NCBI RefSeq assembly: GCF_900113275.1 | Contig: NZ_FOOU01000009.1 | Span: 108,212 to 172,211, forward strand | Direction of reading: 5' to 3' | Origin: Neptunomonas qingdaonensis | Lineage (GTDB): Bacteria > Pseudomonadota > Gammaproteobacteria > Pseudomonadales > Balneatricaceae | DNA length: 64,000 bases | Shown: positions 7,536-18,255 of the stretch, piece by piece | How positions within the stretch are numbered: the stretch's first letter is position 1 | How the letters are laid out: each line of letters starts with the position of its first letter | Position numbers and translations under genes: made by a program | Notes under the pieces: generated by a model | Told to the model about the DNA's origin: nothing | What the model saw: the letters and a program-made list of their open reading frames with translations, nothing else | The model's database searches: none

Positions 7536-9281
7536 ATGGAACCTTATACGCTCAGAGCATACCAACAAGACGCTGTCGATCTTACCATCCGTCACTTTCG
7601 ACACAGCAACGATTCAGCGGTCATTGTTCTCCCTACCGGGGCAGGCAAAAGCCTGGTCATTGCTGCACTCGCTAAATACGCACGCGGTAAAGTATTGATA
7701 CTCGCTCATGTAAAAGAACTGGTTGAGCAAAACCACCAAAAATTTATCGCTTCGGGCATCTCCGCAGGTATTTACTCTGCCGGTCTTAACCAGAAAGAGA
7801 CCCATCACGCCGTAACTTTTGCCAGTATTCAATCAATTTCTCGTAATCTACAAGCACTCGATTCTCCCTATACACTGTTGGTCATAGATGAGTGTCATCG
7901 CTTAAGTGATGATGAGGATAGTCAATATCTCAAAACTATCGAGCATCTGAAAAAACTCAACCCGAACCTTAAAGTACTTGGCCTGACAGCCACACCCTAC
8001 CGAATGGGGCTTGGCTGGATTTACCAATATCACTATCGCGGCTTTGTTCGCAGCGACACACCCAGGCCATTCATGCGTTGCATCTATGAACTGCCTTTGC
8101 GTTACATGATCAACCACAACTATCTCACACCACCACACATAATTGACGCGGCTGTCAGCCAATATGACTTTTCAGCGATTACTCCTGACGCCTTCGGCCG
8201 CCTACCGGAAAAACCTGTTAACGAGCTACTTACCCGCTGCAAACGCGTAACCCAAGCCATTGTCCAGCAAGTTGAGAAGCTGGCCACCGACCGGCAAGGC
8301 GTCATGATTTTCGCCGCCACGGTTCAGCATGCGCATGAAATTGCCGGTTATCTGCCTGCAGAAGAAACGGCACTGATCACCGGCGAGACCACTCAACTGA
8401 CACGTGACCAAACTATTCATGCCTTCAAACAGAAGCAACTCAAATACTTAGTCAATGTTTCTGTTTTGACGACGGGCTTTGACGCACCCCATGTTGACTT
8501 TATTGCGCTACTGCGCCCTACCCAGTCTGTCAGCCTGTATCAACAGATTATTGGTCGCGGCTTGCGCCTCAGCCCAGGGAAAACTGATTGTCTGATTATT
8601 GATTATGCAGGCAACAACTTTAACTTACATCATCCCGAAATTGGTGCAGCAAAACCTGATGCTGAATCAGAACCGGTACAGGTATTCTGCCCTGTATGTA
8701 ATTTCGCCAACATTTTTTGGGGGAAAACAGATAACGATGGCCAGGTAATTGAGCATTTTGGACGTCGCTGCCAGCAGGCAGAAAAAGCAGCCAACGGGAA
8801 AATTGTACGTTGCGACTATCGTTTCCGTTTTAAAAGCTGCTCTTTTTGCGGTGCTGAAAATGATATTGCGGCAAGACAATGCCATCAATGCAAAGAAGCA
8901 CTAACCGACCCTGATGATCAGTTAAAAAAAGCGCTTCAACTCAATGATGCGTTTATTTTACGTTGCGCAGGCATAAGCCTTGAATCTAGCGGCAGCAAAA
9001 TAACGGTGATATATCATGATGAGCAAGGCGAAACGCTCAAAGAAAGTTTCAACTTTAATAGCGCCGCACAAAAATATATTTTTAACCAGATTTTTGGCCG
9101 GCGCTTTCTTAATAGCTCTCGCCCGGTCACTTTTGACAGCTTAGATGAGGTGCTGCAGGCAGAGAACAAATTAACATCACCTGACTTCGTCATCGCCCGC
9201 AAAAAAGGTAAGTTTTGGCGTATACAAACAAGAATATTTGATTATGACGGAAATTACAGGAAGGCTCATCAGTTAAGATAA
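7536..9281 (+). CDS. radD: RadD (YejH) SF2 DNA repair helicase
   Basis: 581 residues, close to the usual 586. The helicase core has a Q-like motif LRAYQQDAV, Walker A LPTGAGKS (about 32-39), Walker B VIDECHR, SAT-like GLTATPYR, motif V VLTTGFDAPHVD and motif VI QQIIGRGLR. A C-terminal zinc region carries CPVCNFAN and CSFCGAEND..CHQC. In E. coli RadD acts with RecA/SSB in recombinational repair after DNA damage. It ends convergently with thrH. No LexA box is seen upstream. Confidence 0.96.
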   Translation: MEPYTLRAYQQDAVDLTIRHFRHSNDSAVIVLPTGAGKSLVIAALAKYARGKVLILAHVKELVEQNHQKFIASGISAGIYSAGLNQKETHHAVTFASIQSISRNLQALDSPYTLLVIDECHRLSDDEDSQYLKTIEHLKKLNPNLKVLGLTATPYRMGLGWIYQYHYRGFVRSDTPRPFMRCIYELPLRYMINHNYLTPPHIIDAAVSQYDFSAITPDAFGRLPEKPVNELLTRCKRVTQAIVQQVEKLATDRQGVMIFAATVQHAHEIAGYLPAEETALITGETTQLTRDQTIHAFKQKQLKYLVNVSVLTTGFDAPHVDFIALLRPTQSVSLYQQIIGRGLRLSPGKTDCLIIDYAGNNFNLHHPEIGAAKPDAESEPVQVFCPVCNFANIFWGKTDNDGQVIEHFGRRCQQAEKAANGKIVRCDYRFRFKSCSFCGAENDIAARQCHQCKEALTDPDDQLKKALQLNDAFILRCAGISLESSGSKITVIYHDEQGETLKESFNFNSAAQKYIFNQIFGRRFLNSSRPVTFDSLDEVLQAENKLTSPDFVIARKKGKFWRIQTRIFDYDGNYRKAHQLR

Positions 9282-9338
9282 GTAAACACATGACTTTTAG
9301 ACTTCAGAACACAGCCCTAAAAAAGAGCCCATACAAGC

Positions 9339-9368
9339 ATTGAGGTTCCAGTTCAACGAAACCTCAAT
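9339..9368. terminator. Possible terminator between radD and thrH
   Basis: A 9-bp inverted repeat ATTGAGGTT / AACCTCAAT with a 12-nt loop between two convergent genes. There is no clear T tract, so the call is tentative. Confidence 0.35.
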
Positions 9369-9382
9369 GATAACGCCAAGCG

Positions 9383-10000
9383 TTACAGTGACAGGTTACG
9401 CTGACTGGCTTTTAAAAACTCTTTTTTCAGCTCAGCAAAGGTTTGAACGGCAGGAAATTGCGGAAATTCATCAATGACATTCTGAGGCGCATGGAACAAA
9501 ATGCCCGACTCCGCCTGTGTTAGCATCGTTGTATCATTATAGGAATCTCCCGCTGCAATCACGCGGTAATTAAGCAATTGAAACGCCCTTACCGACTGAC
9601 GCTTAGGATCTTTCTGACGCAAAGTATAGTCAGTAATACGGCCACTCTCATCCACCTCAAGCTTGTGACATAAGAGTGCGGGATAACCTAGTTGTTTCAT
9701 CAGCGGCGCAGCGAAATCGTAGAAGGTATCTGAAAGAATCACTACCTGAAAACGCTCGCGCAGCCAGTCGATGAACTCACGGGCACCCTCAAGGGGAGCC
9801 AACCGACTGATAGTATTCTGGATCTGCGGTAATGTCAGACCATGCTCATCAAGTATGCGTAAGCGCTGCTTCATCAATACATCATAGTCCGGAATATCAC
9901 GAGTTGTTGCCTTTAACTCTTCTATGCCGGTTTCTTCAGCAAATGCAATCCAGATTTCTGGGATTAAAACACCTTCCAAGTCAAGACAAGCCAGTTCCAC
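9383..10000 (-). CDS. thrH: ThrH phosphoserine/homoserine phosphotransferase
   Basis: 205 residues, the exact usual ThrH length when the GTG at 10000 is used; it gives MELACLDLEGV and is preceded by GGAGGAG at a good distance. A longer frame with TTG overlaps that ribosome site and is rejected. HAD motifs: DLEGV (I), LSDTFYDF (II), KDPKRQ and AAGDSYNDTTML (III/IV). ThrH is a SerB relative that dephosphorylates phosphoserine and can move phosphate to homoserine, linking serine and threonine synthesis. Confidence 0.95.
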   Translation of the reverse strand: MELACLDLEGVLIPEIWIAFAEETGIEELKATTRDIPDYDVLMKQRLRILDEHGLTLPQIQNTISRLAPLEGAREFIDWLRERFQVVILSDTFYDFAAPLMKQLGYPALLCHKLEVDESGRITDYTLRQKDPKRQSVRAFQLLNYRVIAAGDSYNDTTMLTQAESGILFHAPQNVIDEFPQFPAVQTFAELKKEFLKASQRNLSL

Positions 10001-10104
10001 AAGCAACTCCTCCAAAGTAAATTCAATTAAAAAACGGCGCCAATCTAACCTCTGCCAGTACTGCTTAGCAGGCAGGTTCTGGTCGACATAACAGAGACGC
10101 CTAT

Positions 10105-11109
<1,005 letters not shown>

Positions 11110-11200
11110 TTAGTCTTATCCATTCAATCCATACTATTATTACTACTTTGCATTATAACTGTAAAGAATAACAAAACAGCCAATTGCTCTATCAGAGACA

Positions 11201-12289
11201 TTACAGTCGCGAATTCAACCTGCGCAGCTCTTCATCCTGAGTAATAATACGCTTTTCAAGGCTGGTCAAACGGGCCAGCGTTCTAACCAATTCGTCTTCC
11301 TTGTCTTTTAATATTTTGCGTAAACTATTTTCACGACGACTCCAGTCGACCGTGGAATTATGCTGCTTCTGATTCAGACGCCGTATCTCACCATCCAAAT
11401 CACGTGCCTTATCTTCAAGACGTTTCGTTTTATTGGTTTCAGCCAAAAGCGACGAGGTATAACGAGCTAACTCCCGACTCTGCAAGGCGTTGTCCTGCTT
11501 AAGCAGCTTCAACTCCGCATCCTGGCTACGCAACTGGGTTCGCTGCGTTTCAATCTTGACATCTTTTTTCGCTAACTCAGCTTTAAGGTCATGAATCGAC
11601 TTGGTGAGTACTGATTCTTTTTTGCCCACTTCGTCACGTAATTTTTCCAACGCATTTTTATAATAGCGAGCATCAACATCCGCTTTGCTAACGGCCTCAA
11701 GCATATGACGTTGCTCATCTTTGATACGCTGATCAAAAGTACGTTTTGAGTCTTCATAGGTTTTGCGTAAGTGTGCTAACTCATGCTCAACATTAGAACG
11801 TATTTGCTCTTCCTGCTTACGTTGGGTTGTTTCTGACGCGAAGCCGCTCTTTAAGACTGACAGTTCAGCTTCAAGCGCTTTATTATGCCCGCCCAGCTCA
11901 CCTACTTTCTGATTTTGCTCACGCAAACGATTTTCAAGATCCTGCTGACGATATTGCATCTCTTTAATCGTATCTTCAGTAACACGCCCGGCTTCTTCGA
12001 CATTAGTGCCCAGATGTCTTTGATCACTAACCAAACGTGAGCTAGCCTCCTCAACAGCCTGCTGCCAAATCCGACCAAACGCTATACTCATTGAATCGGG
12101 TGCATCAGGAACATAGACGTCCTTTTGACCAAAACTGATACGCGCAGACAAATCACGTTTCCAGCTTTGCCAATGAGGCAGCACCTCCTCAATACTCATC
12201 TGACAATCGATGCTAATATTTTCCGGAGTTGGCTGAACTCCGCTTGTCAAAATACGATCTGCACAACGATAAATTTGCTCTTTTATCAT
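11201..12289 (-). CDS. KfrA-like DNA-binding coiled-coil protein
   Basis: 362 residues. The N-terminal ~100 resemble the KfrA_N DNA-binding domain: MIKEQIYRCADRILTSGVQPTPENI, then WQSWKRDLS and FGRIWQQAVEEAS. From about residue 105 to the end it is an almost continuous coiled coil rich in Q, E, K, R and L. KfrA proteins are best known from plasmids, where they act as autoregulators and structural partners of partition; a chromosomal copy may organise DNA. Its ATG overlaps the rluC stop (ATGA), so it is coupled to rluC. Confidence 0.8.
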   Translation of the reverse strand: MIKEQIYRCADRILTSGVQPTPENISIDCQMSIEEVLPHWQSWKRDLSARISFGQKDVYVPDAPDSMSIAFGRIWQQAVEEASSRLVSDQRHLGTNVEEAGRVTEDTIKEMQYRQQDLENRLREQNQKVGELGGHNKALEAELSVLKSGFASETTQRKQEEQIRSNVEHELAHLRKTYEDSKRTFDQRIKDEQRHMLEAVSKADVDARYYKNALEKLRDEVGKKESVLTKSIHDLKAELAKKDVKIETQRTQLRSQDAELKLLKQDNALQSRELARYTSSLLAETNKTKRLEDKARDLDGEIRRLNQKQHNSTVDWSRRENSLRKILKDKEDELVRTLARLTSLEKRIITQDEELRRLNSRL

Positions 12290-13275
12290 TCAGACTCTTC
12301 CTGGTATGCTTTATTCTGTTGGTCTGCCAATCGTTCCAGCGCACTGCTTAACGTTTGCTCCAGTGGCGCACTGACCCGTAACACTTCGTTTTCCAGCAGA
12401 GTTACTTCTAACATTGCCGAGTGTAAAAACAAACGTTTGATTCCTTGTTTCTTCATGTCCCGGTTTATCGATTCCACGCCATATTTGTCATCGCCGATAA
12501 TCGGGTGTCCGGCGAATTGAGTATGGACACGAATCTGGTGCGTTCGTCCGGTAACAGGCTTAGCCTCAACCAATGTCGCCTGTGTGCCGAAGCGCCTGAG
12601 CACTTTAAACCGAGTTAGCGAGGCTTTTCCATCCGGCTGAACCCTAACAATCCTTTCACCTGATTGAAGCTCGTTCTTACGCAGCGGTGCATCGACTGAG
12701 CTATCTTTAGATTCCCAGCGCCCGACAACCAAGGCGTGATAAACTTTATTAACGCGGCTTTGACGCAGCGCTTCGTGCAGATGACGTAACATGCTGCGTT
12801 TTTTGGCAATCATAATACAACCGGAGGTGTCACGGTCAAGGCGGTGAACTAACTCAAGAAAACGTTCATCCGGTCTTAATTGACGCATCGCTTCTATCAA
12901 CCCAAGATTGATGCCACTTCCACCATGTACAGCCAGCCCAGAGGGTTTATTAATAACGATCAATGCTTTTGATTCATAAAGAATAGATTGCTCAAGCAAT
13001 TCAAGCAGCGCTTTACCCACCATAGGTACATCGGTTGGCTCTGGCACGCGAATAGGCGGAATACGCACAACATCTCCGCCATGAATCCGACCATCAGGCT
13101 TTATACGCTTCTTATTAACTCTCACTTCGCCTTTTCTGATAATGCGATAGATCATGCTTTTAGGGACGCCTTTCAAAGCAGTACGTAAGAAATTATCAAT
13201 ACGCTGCCCCGACTGATCTTCTTCTATTTCGATATAACGAACGCTATTGATGGCCGACGGCTTATTATCTGACAT
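12286..13275 (-). CDS. rluC: 23S rRNA pseudouridine synthase RluC
   Basis: 329 residues. An S4 RNA-binding domain (about 20-70, GQRIDNFLRTALKGVPKSMI) precedes the RluA-type catalytic domain with VHRLDRDTSGC, whose Asp is the catalytic residue, and GRTHQIRVH. In E. coli RluC modifies U955, U2504 and U2580 of 23S rRNA. It is divergent from rne, a common gammaproteobacterial arrangement that supports the RluC assignment over RluD. It is followed by the overlapping KfrA-like gene. Confidence 0.95.
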   Translation of the reverse strand: MSDNKPSAINSVRYIEIEEDQSGQRIDNFLRTALKGVPKSMIYRIIRKGEVRVNKKRIKPDGRIHGGDVVRIPPIRVPEPTDVPMVGKALLELLEQSILYESKALIVINKPSGLAVHGGSGINLGLIEAMRQLRPDERFLELVHRLDRDTSGCIMIAKKRSMLRHLHEALRQSRVNKVYHALVVGRWESKDSSVDAPLRKNELQSGERIVRVQPDGKASLTRFKVLRRFGTQATLVEAKPVTGRTHQIRVHTQFAGHPIIGDDKYGVESINRDMKKQGIKRLFLHSAMLEVTLLENEVLRVSAPLEQTLSSALERLADQQNKAYQEESE

Positions 13276-13846
13276 TGAGGGAATTGTGTTCTCGATTGAT
13301 GCTGTATGGGTTAGCTGCTATATTGTAGCGTCGCCGAACGCTGTTGGCTTTAGCTATTGTTAAAAAAATAGATAATGGGCTACTGTGAAGATATTTTTTC
13401 ACTCATGTCAACTCTAGTATCACTATTCGATTGAGTACTTCGTTTTAGTACTTACAGTTTAGTTAGTATCAGTAGGATCTAAGCCTAGAGCAGCTAAATC
13501 TAGCTAGTATCTTTCACTGGTCACCCGACAGCGCGGCAGTATGTGTATTTAATAAAGTTTTTAAGAGAGTGCATTACCCCCCTGAATATCCCCTGTTGGA
13601 TTTGATTGGAGGTGGAGACGCATTAACAGCCTGGAACCTGCGACGTTATTTCGCAGACACAAACACTTAGAAGAAAAACATCGGCTGTTTTTTCCTCCAC
13701 CGCAGATGCATTTGCGCAGTACTATCATCTATAGATACTGGCATCCTCAATACTGGACGGCATCGAATGATTGAATCGTGTAACGTTTTCACCAGACGGA
13801 TCGAACAGGTTGGAGCGCACTCTCTGTAATAGAGAATTAATCTAAA
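13276..13846 (+). promoter_or_regulatory. Long leader/divergent promoter region of rne
   Basis: A 571-bp gap between divergent rluC and rne without a convincing ORF. In enterobacteria rne has a long structured leader through which RNase E destabilises its own mRNA. Here the stretch at 13638-13656 forms CTGCGA / TCGCAG with a 7-nt loop, a plausible sensor hairpin. The promoter itself could not be placed with confidence. Confidence 0.5.
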
Positions 13847-16800
13847 ATGAAAAGAATGTTGATCAACGCAACTCAACCTGAAGAGCTGCGTGTCGCACTA
13901 GTAGATGGCCAACGCCTTTACGACCTCGATATAGAATCAGAAAGCAGAGAACAGAAAAAAGCTAATATTTACAAAGGTAAAATAACCCGCGTAGAACCAA
14001 GCCTTGAAGCTGCTTTTGTTGATTACGGTTCAGACAGACATGGCTTTCTGCCATTAAAAGAGATCTCCCGCGAGTATTTCTCCAAACAACCGCAACGCGG
14101 CAATCGTCCAAGCATTCGGGATGTTCTGAAAGAAGGCACCGAAGTCATCGTACAGGTTGATAAAGAAGAGCGTGGCAACAAGGGCGCTGCACTCACTACT
14201 TTCATCAGCCTCGCCGGCCGTTATCTGGTATTAATGCCGAACAACCCTCGTGCGGGCGGTATTTCACGTCGTATTGAAGGTGATGAGCGCACCCAACTAA
14301 AAGCGGCACTGGATGGGGTTAATATTCCGGACAAGATGGGCATTATCGTACGAACTGCAGGTGTTGGCCGTTCGTCACAAGAGCTACAATGGGATCTTGA
14401 TTACCTCAAGACCCTATGGGATGCGATAAAAGAATCCAGTGACAAACCCTCCCCTTTCCTTATATATCAGGAAAGCAACGTTGTTATTCGTGCTATTCGT
14501 GATTACCTGCGTGCTGATATTGGCGAAGTACTGATCGACGACGACGAGGTTTACCAGAATGCGCTGGTGTTCGTTCGACAGGTTATGCCTTCTTACGAAG
14601 CAAAGCTAAAACTTTATAAAGAACAGACGCCTCTGTTTAATCGGTTCCAGATTGAAAGCCAGATTGAAACAGCATTCGAACGCGAAGTTCAGCTGCCATC
14701 AGGTGGTTCGATTGTTATAGATCCGACCGAAGCACTGGTATCAATTGATGTAAACTCGGCTCGCGCAACACGCGGCGGAGACATTGAAGAAACCGCATTG
14801 CAGACCAATCTGGAAGCAGCGGAAGAAGTATCCCGACAATTACGTTTGCGTGATATTGGCGGCCTTGTCGTTATCGATTTCATCGATATGACGCCGATCA
14901 AAAACCAGCGGGCGGTTGAAGATAAGCTTCTGAATGCCTTGAAACTGGATCGCGCTCGCGTTCAGATGGGCCGTATTTCCCGCTTTGGTTTGTTAGAAAT
15001 GTCTCGTCAGCGTTTACGCCCTTCACTGACGGAAAGCCGTGGTGTTGTTTGCCCTCGCTGTAACGGACAAGGCTCTATACGCGATACTGAATCACTCGCA
15101 CTCTCCATTATGCGCCTGATCGAAGAAGAGTCCTCTAAAGATCGTACAGCACAAATCCGGGCTATATTGCCGGTCACTGTAGCGACCTATCTGCTCAACG
15201 AAAAACGCCGCATCGTCCACGACATTGAGCTACGTCACGATGTTCGTGTCGTTATCGTTCCTAACCCAAACATGGAAACGCCTCACTATGAGGTGGTACG
15301 CCTGCGTGATGACCACACCATCACAACGATTAACGATGCTAGCTATACGCTTCAACCGGAACCAGAAACAGAAGCTGAAGATATTGCACGCACCCCGCCA
15401 GTGAAGCGTGAGACTGCTGCTGTTCGCAGCGTCACACCGCCATCACAGGCACCCGCGAACACAACAAACGCATCCAATACGGCTACAGAAGCAGCAACGC
15501 CTCGCAGTCAAGCCGCCACTAACCCGGCAGCACAACAAGCTACAAGTCAGCCAGAAAGCTTCGCAAGCCGCATCATTGCCGTGCTTAAGTCATTGTTTGC
15601 AACTGAAGTAGAGAAAAAAGAAAAACCTGCAGTACAACAACCAGCTGCAAAAGAAAACTTCAGCAAGAAAAGCAACAGCAGAGACAGAGATAGCAACCAA
15701 CGCAACCGTAAACCACGCAGAAACGGACGAGATTCATCAGACCGCCAACGCTCCTCAAAGCAGCAAGATGAAATTATTACGGTAACTGCGGAGCAAGCTC
15801 CTCAGGCAGTGGGCGCTGTAGGTGCTGGCTCATCTAGTAACTCAGCCTCTGCCCAGTCATCAGACGATGATAAAAACGGCAAGCCTCGTCGCCGTCGTCG
15901 CACACGCAAAAACAACGATGACAAAGTCGAAAAGACGGATGCAAGCAAAACGACCAAGGAAGCAGATAACGCCAACGAACCGGCGAGCGAACCACGCAGC
16001 CGTAATCGTGGACGCCGTCGCAGAAACAGCGAACGCTCTGCAGAACGCACCTTAGTTGCCGACTCGGAAGCTTTACAGCCCGACCAGGCAGTTGCACCAG
16101 TAGCTACAGCCGCAGCGGCCATTGCTGCCGATGCAGTAGACGCAGCAGAAAGCGCTAAAGCAGCAACTACTAAGCCGAAAGCTGAAGTAACGGACGCCGC
16201 TAAACCTGCCAGCGATACGACAGCGACGGAAGCAACTTCTGAAATAGCAGCTAAAGCAACACAAGCCGTTGCAACAGAAGCAGCATCAGATGCAGCAGTT
16301 GAATCAACGGATGCAGTAGCGGATACGGCAGCTGAAACCATAAATGCAGTAGCGGATACAGCAGCTGAAGCCACAGATGCTGTAGTGGATGTGGCAGCTG
16401 AAACCACAGATACAGTAGTGGATGCGGCAGCTGAAACCACAGATGCAGTAGTGGATGCAGCAGTTGAAACCACAGATGCAGTAGTGGATGCGGCAGCCAA
16501 AACCACAGATGCAGTAATGGATGCAGCAGCTGAAACCACAGATGCAGTAATGGATGCGGCAGCCAAAACCACAGATACAGTAGTTGATGCTGCAGCTAAA
16601 ACCACAGATACAGTAGTGGATGCGGCAGCCAAAACCACAGATACAGTAGTGAATGCGGCAGCTGAAACCACAGATGCAGTAGTGGATGCAGCAGTTGAAG
16701 CAACAAATGCTGGGGCCACCCCTGCAGCCGCTCCCAAAGAAGCGCCGACAGCAGTAGTCTCAACCGAAACTCAAGCAACTGATGCAGTTGAAGCAGCCGA

Positions 16801-16963
16801 AGCAAGTGAAGCAAAAACCTCGCCAGCTGAAACGCCTGCTGAACAGCCTGTTCCAGCACGTCGCAGGGTTCGTCGCACCAGCAGAGCGCCTAATGATCCG
16901 CGTGAAATACGCCGTCGCCAGGAAGAGTCTGCTAAGAGCAACAACGCTGATTCGAGCAATTAA
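13847..16963 (+). CDS. rne: Ribonuclease E with repeat-expanded C-terminal tail
   Basis: 1038 residues. N-terminus [22 protein letters not shown]1 RNA-binding domain (about 35-120); DNase I-like catalytic part with Asp in [10 protein letters not shown] (about 303) and VIDFIDM (about 345); Zn-link CPRCNGQG (about 404-411). This core starts mRNA decay and rRNA/tRNA processing. After about 520 the tail is disordered: an amphipathic stretch [15 protein letters not shown], Arg-rich RNA-binding blocks ([30 protein letters not shown]), a run of 11-residue repeats (about 819-950) and a basic end (RRRVRRTSR). The tail would scaffold a degradosome; rhlB is also in this window. Confidence 0.97.
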   Translation: MKRMLINATQPEELRVALVDGQRLYDLDIESESREQKKANIYKGKITRVEPSLEAAFVDYGSDRHGFLPLKEISREYFSKQPQRGNRPSIRDVLKEGTEVIVQVDKEERGNKGAALTTFISLAGRYLVLMPNNPRAGGISRRIEGDERTQLKAALDGVNIPDKMGIIVRTAGVGRSSQELQWDLDYLKTLWDAIKESSDKPSPFLIYQESNVVIRAIRDYLRADIGEVLIDDDEVYQNALVFVRQVMPSYEAKLKLYKEQTPLFNRFQIESQIETAFEREVQLPSGGSIVIDPTEALVSIDVNSARATRGGDIEETALQTNLEAAEEVSRQLRLRDIGGLVVIDFIDMTPIKNQRAVEDKLLNALKLDRARVQMGRISRFGLLEMSRQRLRPSLTESRGVVCPRCNGQGSIRDTESLALSIMRLIEEESSKDRTAQIRAILPVTVATYLLNEKRRIVHDIELRHDVRVVIVPNPNMETPHYEVVRLRDDHTITTINDASYTLQPEPETEAEDIARTPPVKRETAAVRSVTPPSQAPANTTNASNTATEAATPRSQAATNPAAQQATSQPESFASRIIAVLKSLFATEVEKKEKPAVQQPAAKENFSKKSNSRDRDSNQRNRKPRRNGRDSSDRQRSSKQQDEIITVTAEQAPQAVGAVGAGSSSNSASAQSSDDDKNGKPRRRRRTRKNNDDKVEKTDASKTTKEADNANEPASEPRSRNRGRRRRNSERSAERTLVADSEALQPDQAVAPVATAAAAIAADAVDAAESAKAATTKPKAEVTDAAKPASDTTATEATSEIAAKATQAVATEAASDAAVESTDAVADTAAETINAVADTAAEATDAVVDVAAETTDTVVDAAAETTDAVVDAAVETTDAVVDAAAKTTDAVMDAAAETTDAVMDAAAKTTDTVVDAAAKTTDTVVDAAAKTTDTVVNAAAETTDAVVDAAVEATNAGATPAAAPKEAPTAVVSTETQATDAVEAAEASEAKTSPAETPAEQPVPARRRVRRTSRAPNDPREIRRRQEESAKSNNADSSN
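16301..16696 (+). repeat. 33-bp tandem repeat within rne, 12 copies
   Basis: Twelve in-frame 33-bp units coding for variants of [11 protein letters not shown] (E/K at 1, D/N at 4, A/T at 5, V/M at 7, D/N at 8). The units are highly similar at the DNA level, so copy number may vary by slippage. Confidence 0.93.
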
Positions 16964-16980
16964 GTAGAAGGCACAAACAA

Positions 16981-17011
16981 AAAAACCGCGACCTTGTTTC
17001 GCGGTTTTTTT
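16981..17011 (+). terminator. Rho-independent terminator of rne
   Basis: AAAAACCGCGA / TCGCGGTTTTT stem with a 7-nt loop and a T tract, 17 bp after the rne stop codon. Confidence 0.93.
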
Positions 17012-17172
17012 ATGAGTTTTAAATACCTGAAAATCTATAATGCTTGTATACCGTCATACAAAACGCAGCCATACAATCTATCTCTGTGGATCGGGCTGAA
17101 GTCCAACCCACCAATAGACGGCAACACCCTGACCGGCATCTGCCTCGCTGGGTTTTCGATCTCATCCCTCAT

Positions 17173-18255
17173 TCAGCGTTTTTGAAGCAAGGTCTCCCCA
17201 CCCTTAAGGCCTGATACAACTTCAACCATACCTTGCTGATAAACCAAGCCCGTTTTCACAAAACGCTTTTCAATGCGCGCGCCTTCGGGCAAGGCATTTA
17301 CTACCCAAACAATATCTAACTGCCCGACTTCAGCGACAAACGCTTGCGGCACTAAAATTTGTTGTGCAGTTCCAGCGGGAACCAATAAACGTGCGTACAA
17401 CCCAGGCAATAAGCCTTCAATATCACTGATCTGGCTTTTTACTAAGAAAGTCCGCGAAGCGACATTGCCGGCTGGCACTAATTCTTCAATAACGGCAGTC
17501 AGGGAAAGCGCTTTAGATGGAATCTCCATTTTTAAGGTTTGTCCCAGTTGCAGCTGAATGGCTCGCCCCTCTCTGACATTCGCCTCGACTCTTACCGAAG
17601 CAGGGTTATACAAAGATAATAGCGGCAAACCCGGCTGTGCAGTACTGCCGGGATCGGCCAACCTATCGACAATCAAACCATCAAAAGGCGCCAATACCGT
17701 GGCATACCCTAAAGCCGTCTCAGCCTCAACTAAGTTTTGTAGTGCGCTTTTCCTTTGGGCTTGTAAACTGGCGTAGTTTGCCTGATTGGCCTCTAGAGGC
17801 GCCAAGGCAAGTAAGCCACGCTTATTTAATTCTTGTGAACGGCCCAGCACTTGTTTTGCCTCTTTTAAACGCGCTTCAATCGAGCCAATTTGTGCTTGCG
17901 CTTGCGACACTCGTGACTGCAGATCGGCTCTTTCCATGACCACTAATTCCTGGCCCTTTTTCACATAATCACCGGCACTTACTTTTATATCTTCGATACG
18001 CGCCAGAATACGCGCTGAAATGAGCGCTGTTTGTTTGGCAGCAATCGTGGCCGGAACAGGCTCTAAGACTTCAACTTGCGTAGTTTTCACCTCAAATAAA
18101 CCATCAGGATCCAGCGGGGCCAGACTTTTCTCCCTTAAACCCGGGGCCTCTTTTTTATCAAAACTACCTGCCAGCCATGCAATCACCAGGCCCAGGATAA
18201 GCACCGTGAATAAAGGCACAAGGTATTTCATTAGTAACAACTTAGCGTGTTGCAT
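17173..18255 (-). CDS. RND efflux periplasmic adaptor (HlyD/MFP family)
   Basis: 360 residues with an N-terminal membrane anchor (about 10-30, LVPLFTVLILGLVIAWLAG), a barrel-sandwich/lipoyl half (ISARILARIEDIKVSAGDYVKKGQELV), a coiled-coil hairpin (RVSQAQAQIGSIEARLKEAK) and beta-barrel domains. It connects the inner-membrane pump to an outer-membrane channel. The start at 18255 (MQHAKLLL) overlaps the end of the upstream permease gene by 14 bp, so the two are coupled. No outer-membrane partner or regulator gene is adjacent. Confidence 0.92.
   Translation of the reverse strand: MQHAKLLLMKYLVPLFTVLILGLVIAWLAGSFDKKEAPGLREKSLAPLDPDGLFEVKTTQVEVLEPVPATIAAKQTALISARILARIEDIKVSAGDYVKKGQELVVMERADLQSRVSQAQAQIGSIEARLKEAKQVLGRSQELNKRGLLALAPLEANQANYASLQAQRKSALQNLVEAETALGYATVLAPFDGLIVDRLADPGSTAQPGLPLLSLYNPASVRVEANVREGRAIQLQLGQTLKMEIPSKALSLTAVIEELVPAGNVASRTFLVKSQISDIEGLLPGLYARLLVPAGTAQQILVPQAFVAEVGQLDIVWVVNALPEGARIEKRFVKTGLVYQQGMVEVVSGLKGGETLLQKR

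Noticed and set aside
9383..10015. Longer ThrH from a TTG start
   Set aside because: The TTG lies in the ribosome-binding site of the GTG start that gives the standard 205-residue protein.
15802..16737. A 311-codon ORF antisense to rne
   Set aside because: It is an Ala/Ser/Val shadow of the 33-bp repeats, with no ribosome site and no family features.
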